From: Phytohabitans maris
GTDB taxonomy: Bacteria > Actinomycetota > Actinomycetes > Mycobacteriales > Micromonosporaceae
Assembly: GCF_031085175.1 (NCBI RefSeq)
Contig: NZ_JAVHUY010000020.1
Coordinates: 1-64,000 of the forward strand
Reading direction: 5' to 3'
DNA: 64,000 bases
This document shows, piece by piece, positions 60,009 through 64,000 of this stretch (its first letter is position 1; each line of letters opens with the position of its first letter). Position numbers and translations under genes: made by a program. The notes below the pieces were generated by a model. That model was not told the DNA's origin and searched no databases. It saw only the letters and a program-made list of their open reading frames with translations.

Positions 60009-61394
60009 CTACGGGAGGGTGTTGAGGTGCGGCTTGACGGTGCGGGCGAAGTTGTTGCCGTTCGCGACGTCCCAGTTGATCGACCAGGTCATCGCGCCCC
60101 GGATGCCGGGGTACGTGCGCGGCGGCCGGAAGCTGCCGCAGTTGGTGGCGCGGGCCAGGCAGTCGAGCGCCTGGTTGACCACGCTGGGCGCGACGACGCC
60201 GCCACCGGCCGCACCGGGTCCGGCCGGCAGGCCGAGCGCGACCTGGTCGGGGCGGAGCCCGTTTTCGAGCTGGATGCAGGCGAGCGCGGTGAGGAAGTTG
60301 ACCGTCCCCTGGGAGTACGCGAAGGACTGGTCGCAGCCGAGCATCGAGCCGGAGTTGTAGAACTGCGTGTGTACGACCGTGAGGATGTCGACGATGTCCA
60401 GCGCTAGGCGGAAGTACGACGCGCCGGTCGACTGCATGTCGATGGTCTGCGGCGCCATCGTGATGATCAGGTTGGCGCCGACCCGGGAGCGGAGTGAGCG
60501 CAGCGCCTGACCCATGTACGTGGGGTTGAGGCCGTTCTCCAGGTCGATGTCGACGCCGTCGAAGCCGTACTCCTGCATGATCGCGAAGACCGAGTTGGCG
60601 AAGTTGGTCGCGGCACCCGAGTCACCGACGGAGACGCGGCCGGCCTCGCCGCCCACGGAGAGGATGACCTTCTTGCCGCGCGCCTTGAGCGCCTGCACGT
60701 CGGCCTTGAAGGCGGCGTTGGTGTAGCCGCCGAGCGCGCTCGCCAGCCCCGGGTCGACGCCGAAGGTCACCGCGCCGGGCGTGCTGCTCGCCTCGGCGAA
60801 GGCGACCGCCACCAGGTCGTACTCGTTGGGGACGTCGCGCAGCCGCAGCTCGACCGCGGGGTTGACGAAGTTGTGCCAGTACCCGGTGAGGAAGTGCTTG
60901 GGCAGCGGCCCGGTGTTGGGCGGCGGGCTCGTGGAAGGCGGCGGGCTCGTGGGAGGCGGCGCGGTCGTCGTGGGAGGCGCGGTGGTCGGCGTCGTTCCGC
61001 CGCCGCAGGGTTGGCCGTTGAGCGTGCAGTTGAGCGGCGACCCCGAGCCGTTGCCCAGGAAGCCGAACGAAGTGCTCGCACCCGGAGCGAGCGTCCCGTT
61101 CCAGGACCTGTTGGTAAAGGTGTACCGCTGACCCGACGACGTCATCAGCGCATCCCAGTACGTGCCGACCGTCGTACCAGCCGGCAAGTCGAAGACCACC
61201 GCCCACGACGTGATCGTCGACGCACCCCCGTTCGTAATCGTGTACTTCCCCTCCCAACCAGAACCCCAGTCAGAAGTCTTCGTGAACACAGCGGTCGGCG
61301 TCGCCGCCGACGCCGCCGGCGCCAGCCAGATCGCCGCGACCCCGGCGGTCAGGGCCATCGCGAGCGTGATGAGCAGGGCTCTGGAACGGGACAC
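60009..61394 (-). CDS. Secreted chitinase: CBM2 - GH18
   Basis: A 461-residue exported chitinase. The GTG at 61394 is chosen because GGAGG lies six bases ahead; ATG 61406 would overlap that site. Signal peptide to about residue 31 (ends APAASAAT). The CBM2 (about 32-130) is very similar to that of the neighbour (WNGTLAPG), followed by a Thr/Pro linker (TTPTTAPPTTTAPPPTSPPP). The GH18 domain (about 160-461) has Glu286 in FDGVDIDLEN and ends WSINWDVANG. Only 9 bp separate it from the second chitinase gene, so they share an operon. Divergent palindromes upstream probably control it. Confidence 0.94.
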   Translation of the reverse strand: MSRSRALLITLAMALTAGVAAIWLAPAASAATPTAVFTKTSDWGSGWEGKYTITNGGASTITSWAVVFDLPAGTTVGTYWDALMTSSGQRYTFTNRSWNGTLAPGASTSFGFLGNGSGSPLNCTLNGQPCGGGTTPTTAPPTTTAPPPTSPPPSTSPPPNTGPLPKHFLTGYWHNFVNPAVELRLRDVPNEYDLVAVAFAEASSTPGAVTFGVDPGLASALGGYTNAAFKADVQALKARGKKVILSVGGEAGRVSVGDSGAATNFANSVFAIMQEYGFDGVDIDLENGLNPTYMGQALRSLRSRVGANLIITMAPQTIDMQSTGASYFRLALDIVDILTVVHTQFYNSGSMLGCDQSFAYSQGTVNFLTALACIQLENGLRPDQVALGLPAGPGAAGGGVVAPSVVNQALDCLARATNCGSFRPPRTYPGIRGAMTWSINWDVANGNNFARTVKPHLNTLP

Positions 61395-61415
61395 GGCAAC
61401 CTCCATGGACGGTTG

Positions 61416-61440
61416 CCTAATTATTAGGACTGTTAACAGT
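61416..61440. promoter_or_regulatory. Two adjoining perfect palindromes between chitinase and GH92 genes
   Basis: CCTAATTATTAGG (61416-61428) and ACTGTTAACAGT (61429-61440) are perfect palindromes side by side. ACTGT recurs at 61443 and ACAGT at 61466. They lie 22-46 bases upstream of the chitinase start, within the 142-bp region shared with the GH92 gene, and are AT-rich against the GC-rich surroundings. They are likely operators or promoter elements for co-control of glycan degradation. Confidence 0.55.
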
Positions 61441-61536
61441 AACTGTAAAGACCCCTGAGAGGTTGACAGTTATCTGTACTGGTACTTATCTATTTCCACC
61501 CCCTGACAACGTTGTATCGAAGGCCCGGGAGGAGCC

Positions 61537-64000
61537 ATGCGGTTAGCAACGTTCTGCGTCGCCCTGCTCGCAGCCGCCGGAGGAGCGGCCATCCTCGCCC
61601 CGCCGCCGGCACAGGCGGCCGTCCTCGACCTCACCCCGCACGTCAACCCGTTCATCGGCACCGACGACAGCAACTCGCCGAACCCCGTCCCCGGCGGCGC
61701 GGGCGGGAGCACCGTGCCCGGCCCGGTGGCGCCGTTCGGCATGGTGCAGCTGAGCCCGGACACCCCCAACGCCTCGCCGTCCGGCTACCGGTTCAGCGAC
61801 ACCCAGATCCAGGAGTTCAGCTTCACCCACTTCAACGGCGCGGGCTGCGCCAACAACGAGGACCTCGGCATCCTGCCGATCACCGGGGCGGTCGGCGCCT
61901 CACCCGGGACGAGCTGGACCTCCTACTCCGCCACACAGACCAAGAGCGCCGAGGTGGCCCAGGCCGGCTACTACAAGGCCGTGCTGAGCAACTACGGCAA
62001 CACCCAGGTGGAGCTCTCGGCCACCAAGCGCACCGGCATCCTCCGCCTCACATACCCGGCGACGACCACCGCGCGGGTGCTCGTCAACCCGAGCCGGAGC
62101 GCCACCGGCAACCGCAACGGCACGATTTCGATCAGCGGCAGCACCGTCACCGGTTCGGTCACCGGCGGCGGCTTCTGCGGCAACTCCAAGCCGTACCAGA
62201 TCTTCTACCGGATGGAGTTCGACCGGGCACCGTCCGGTGTGGGCACCTGGCTGGGCGGGACGGTCAGCGCCGGCTCGACCAGCGCCAGCGGGGTCAACTC
62301 GGGCGGCTACCTCACGTTCGACACGTCGGGCAACGCGGTCGTCCAGGTGAAGGTCGGCATCTCGTACGTCAGCCAGGCCGGCGCGCAGGCCAACCTCGCG
62401 GCCGAGCAGAGCGGCTTCGACTTCGCCGGCGTACGCGCGGCCGCCAACGCCGAGTGGAACGCGATCCTCAACCGGGTGCAGGCGACCGGCGGGGCCGCCG
62501 CCGACCTGCAGAAGTTCTACACCGCGCTCTACCGGGTGCTGATCAACCCGAACATCGCCAGTGACGTCAACGGCCAGTACCGCGGCTTCGACAACGCGAT
62601 CCACACGGCCAGCCACACCGTGTACCAGAACTACTCCGGCTGGGACATCTACCGCTCGTGGGCCTCGCTGATCGCGCTGATCGCCCCGGTCGAGGCGAGC
62701 GACATCGCCAAGTCGATGGTGCTCGACGGCCAGCAGGGCGGCCTGCTGCCGAAGTGGTCGCACAACCACAACGAGGCGTTCATCATGACCGGCGACCCCG
62801 GCCCGATCATCGTCTCCAGCATGTACGCGTTCGGCGTGCGTGGCTTCGACACCACCGCCGCGCTCAACCTCATGCACGCGAGCTCCAACGGCGGCACCGC
62901 GCAGGGCAGCCCGATCCGCGGCCTGCAGAGCGGGTACGTGAGCCGGGGGTACATCCACGAGGACCCGTCGGACTCGCTGGAGTACTCGGCTTCGGACTTC
63001 GCGGTCGCCCAGTTCGCCCGGGCGCTCGGCGACACCGCGAAGTACAGCACGTACATGCAGCGGGCGCAGTTCTGGCGCAACGTCTTCAACACCGAGTCGC
63101 AGTACGTGCACGACCGCAACGACAGCGGCACCTGGCCGTGGCCGCTCGACCCCGCCAACCACAGTGGATACACCGAGGGAAACGCGTCCCAGTACACCTG
63201 GATGGTGCCGTACAACTTCGGCTCGCTGATCAACCTGATGGGTGGCCGGGAGACCGCGGTGCAGCGCCTCGACCACCACTTCACGCAGCTCAACGGCGGG
63301 CTCTCGCTGCCCTACTTCTACATCGGCAACGAGCCCGAGCACGGCGTGCCGTGGGCGTACCACTTCGCCGCCGCGCCGTACCGCACGAGCGACGTGGTGC
63401 GGCGGGTGATGACCGAGTCGTTCACCACCGGCGCGGGTGGCCTGCCCGGCAACGACGACCTCGGCGCCACCTCCGCCTGGTACGTCTGGGCGGCGCTCGG
63501 CATGTACCCGCCGACGCCCGGCGCGGACACGCTCGCCCTGCACGGCCCGCTCTTCCCGTCGATCCTGGTCGACCGGCCGAGCGGCGACATCCAGATCAAC
63601 TCCACCGGCACCGGCCGCTACGTGCAGGGCCTCTCGGTCGGCGGCACGGCGACACAGCGCCCCTGGCTGCGATACGCCGACATCGCCGGCGGGGCCACAC
63701 TCTCGTACACGATGGGTGGCTCGCCGAGCGCGTGGGGCACCAATCCCGCGGACGTCCCGCCGTCGTTCAACGATGGCTTCACGCCGCCCCCGGCGGCGCC
63801 GTCGCTCGGCACGAACCTCGCGCTGAACCGCCCGGCCACCGGCTCGGCGGCCTGCGCGGCGAGTGAGGGGCCGGCGGAGGCCTTCGACGGCCTGCTCGGC
63901 CGGGACAGCAAGTGGTGCTCCACCGCGGCCGGCACCAAGACGCTCCAGGTCGACCTGGGCGGCAGCCAGAGCGTCACCTCGTTCGTGGTCAAGCACGCCG
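61537..64000 (+). CDS. GH92 alpha-mannosidase with discoidin-type CBM (3' partial)
   Basis: An exported exo-acting alpha-1,2-mannosidase; the frame continues past the window end without a stop. ATG 61537 follows GGGAGGAG. Signal peptide about residues 1-28 (ends PAQAAV). GH92 signatures appear in order: VNPFIGTDDSNSPNPVPGG, FNGAGCANNED, YSGWDIYRSWASL, KWSHNHNEAFIMTGDP, GNEPEHGVPWAYHF (calcium-binding/catalytic Glu) and GLPGNDDLGATSAWYVWAAL (catalytic Asp pair). From about residue 765 an F5/8-type C (CBM32-like) domain starts (NLALNRPATGSA, CSTAAGTKTLQVDLGG) and is cut off. It removes mannose from fungal or plant glycoproteins. It complements the divergent chitinases in attacking fungal walls. 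Confidence 0.95.
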   Translation, partial: MRLATFCVALLAAAGGAAILAPPPAQAAVLDLTPHVNPFIGTDDSNSPNPVPGGAGGSTVPGPVAPFGMVQLSPDTPNASPSGYRFSDTQIQEFSFTHFNGAGCANNEDLGILPITGAVGASPGTSWTSYSATQTKSAEVAQAGYYKAVLSNYGNTQVELSATKRTGILRLTYPATTTARVLVNPSRSATGNRNGTISISGSTVTGSVTGGGFCGNSKPYQIFYRMEFDRAPSGVGTWLGGTVSAGSTSASGVNSGGYLTFDTSGNAVVQVKVGISYVSQAGAQANLAAEQSGFDFAGVRAAANAEWNAILNRVQATGGAAADLQKFYTALYRVLINPNIASDVNGQYRGFDNAIHTASHTVYQNYSGWDIYRSWASLIALIAPVEASDIAKSMVLDGQQGGLLPKWSHNHNEAFIMTGDPGPIIVSSMYAFGVRGFDTTAALNLMHASSNGGTAQGSPIRGLQSGYVSRGYIHEDPSDSLEYSASDFAVAQFARALGDTAKYSTYMQRAQFWRNVFNTESQYVHDRNDSGTWPWPLDPANHSGYTEGNASQYTWMVPYNFGSLINLMGGRETAVQRLDHHFTQLNGGLSLPYFYIGNEPEHGVPWAYHFAAAPYRTSDVVRRVMTESFTTGAGGLPGNDDLGATSAWYVWAALGMYPPTPGADTLALHGPLFPSILVDRPSGDIQINSTGTGRYVQGLSVGGTATQRPWLRYADIAGGATLSYTMGGSPSAWGTNPADVPPSFNDGFTPPPAAPSLGTNLALNRPATGSAACAASEGPAEAFDGLLGRDSKWCSTAAGTKTLQVDLGGSQSVTSFVVKHA

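Overview
The window is very GC-rich, with dense coding, codons ending in G or C, many GTG starts and 4-bp ATGA/GTGA gene overlaps. Together with WhiB-free actinobacterial families (DUF397/DUF5753 pairs, SigK/RskA, CBM2 chitinases, SHOCT proteins) this indicates a filamentous actinobacterium, most likely Micromonosporaceae (Actinoplanes, Phytohabitans or Dactylosporangium type). It is chromosomal accessory DNA. I see no rRNA, tRNA, CRISPR array, insertion sequence or origin.

Layout. 1-5.6 kb: 5'-truncated LacI regulator, two small proteins and a large secreted subtilase. 5.6-13.3 kb: LuxR/TrmB-type regulator, a two-gene MacB/FtsX-like ABC exporter divergent from a histidine kinase-response regulator pair, and a second kinase-regulator pair. 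13.5-18.1 kb: a DUF6220 membrane protein coupled to a membrane-anchored multicopper oxidase, an ECF42-type sigma factor and a lipoprotein. 18.2-19.6 kb: a lower-GC islet with a frameshifted unknown gene facing a DUF488 gene. 19.7-25.3 kb: hydrolases, a MocR-type regulator, an epoxide hydrolase and a WYL regulator. 25.4-29.6 kb: a surface protein behind a long hairpin, 6-phosphogluconate dehydrogenase, and two proline-rich single-pass proteins, one an HtrA-like protease. 29.7-33.8 kb: a CtpE-like P-type ATPase flanked by a gutted response regulator and a kinase whose tail is frameshifted. 34-37.5 kb: XRE/DUF397 pair, ABC transporter debris, a CBS protein and a THUMP methyltransferase.

37.6-42.8 kb: a SigK/RskA-like pair divergent from two paralogous Hsp70-like ATPases, both with a lipoyl/biotinyl-like C-terminal segment and one also with a beta-propeller-like tail and a broken phosphate motif. 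42.9-46.9 kb: a methyltransferase, a third kinase-regulator pair, and an Erm 23S rRNA methyltransferase with a 32-codon leader peptide and stem-loops. 46.9-52.1 kb: a four-gene unit (sigma factor, small unknown protein, subtilase with a PFHSAF repeat, TPR-CHAT caspase-like protease). This is the best candidate for an undescribed, probably protease-cascade, system. 52.4-58.4 kb: STAS protein, a ClpP-like protein lacking all three catalytic residues, an oxidoreductase, small membrane proteins, an SDR and a LacI regulator. 58.4-64 kb: two CBM2-GH18 chitinases divergent from a GH92 alpha-mannosidase that runs off the window end.

Three families of dispersed palindromes (four, two and two copies) sit almost only between convergent genes. 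They look like repeat-derived bidirectional terminators.
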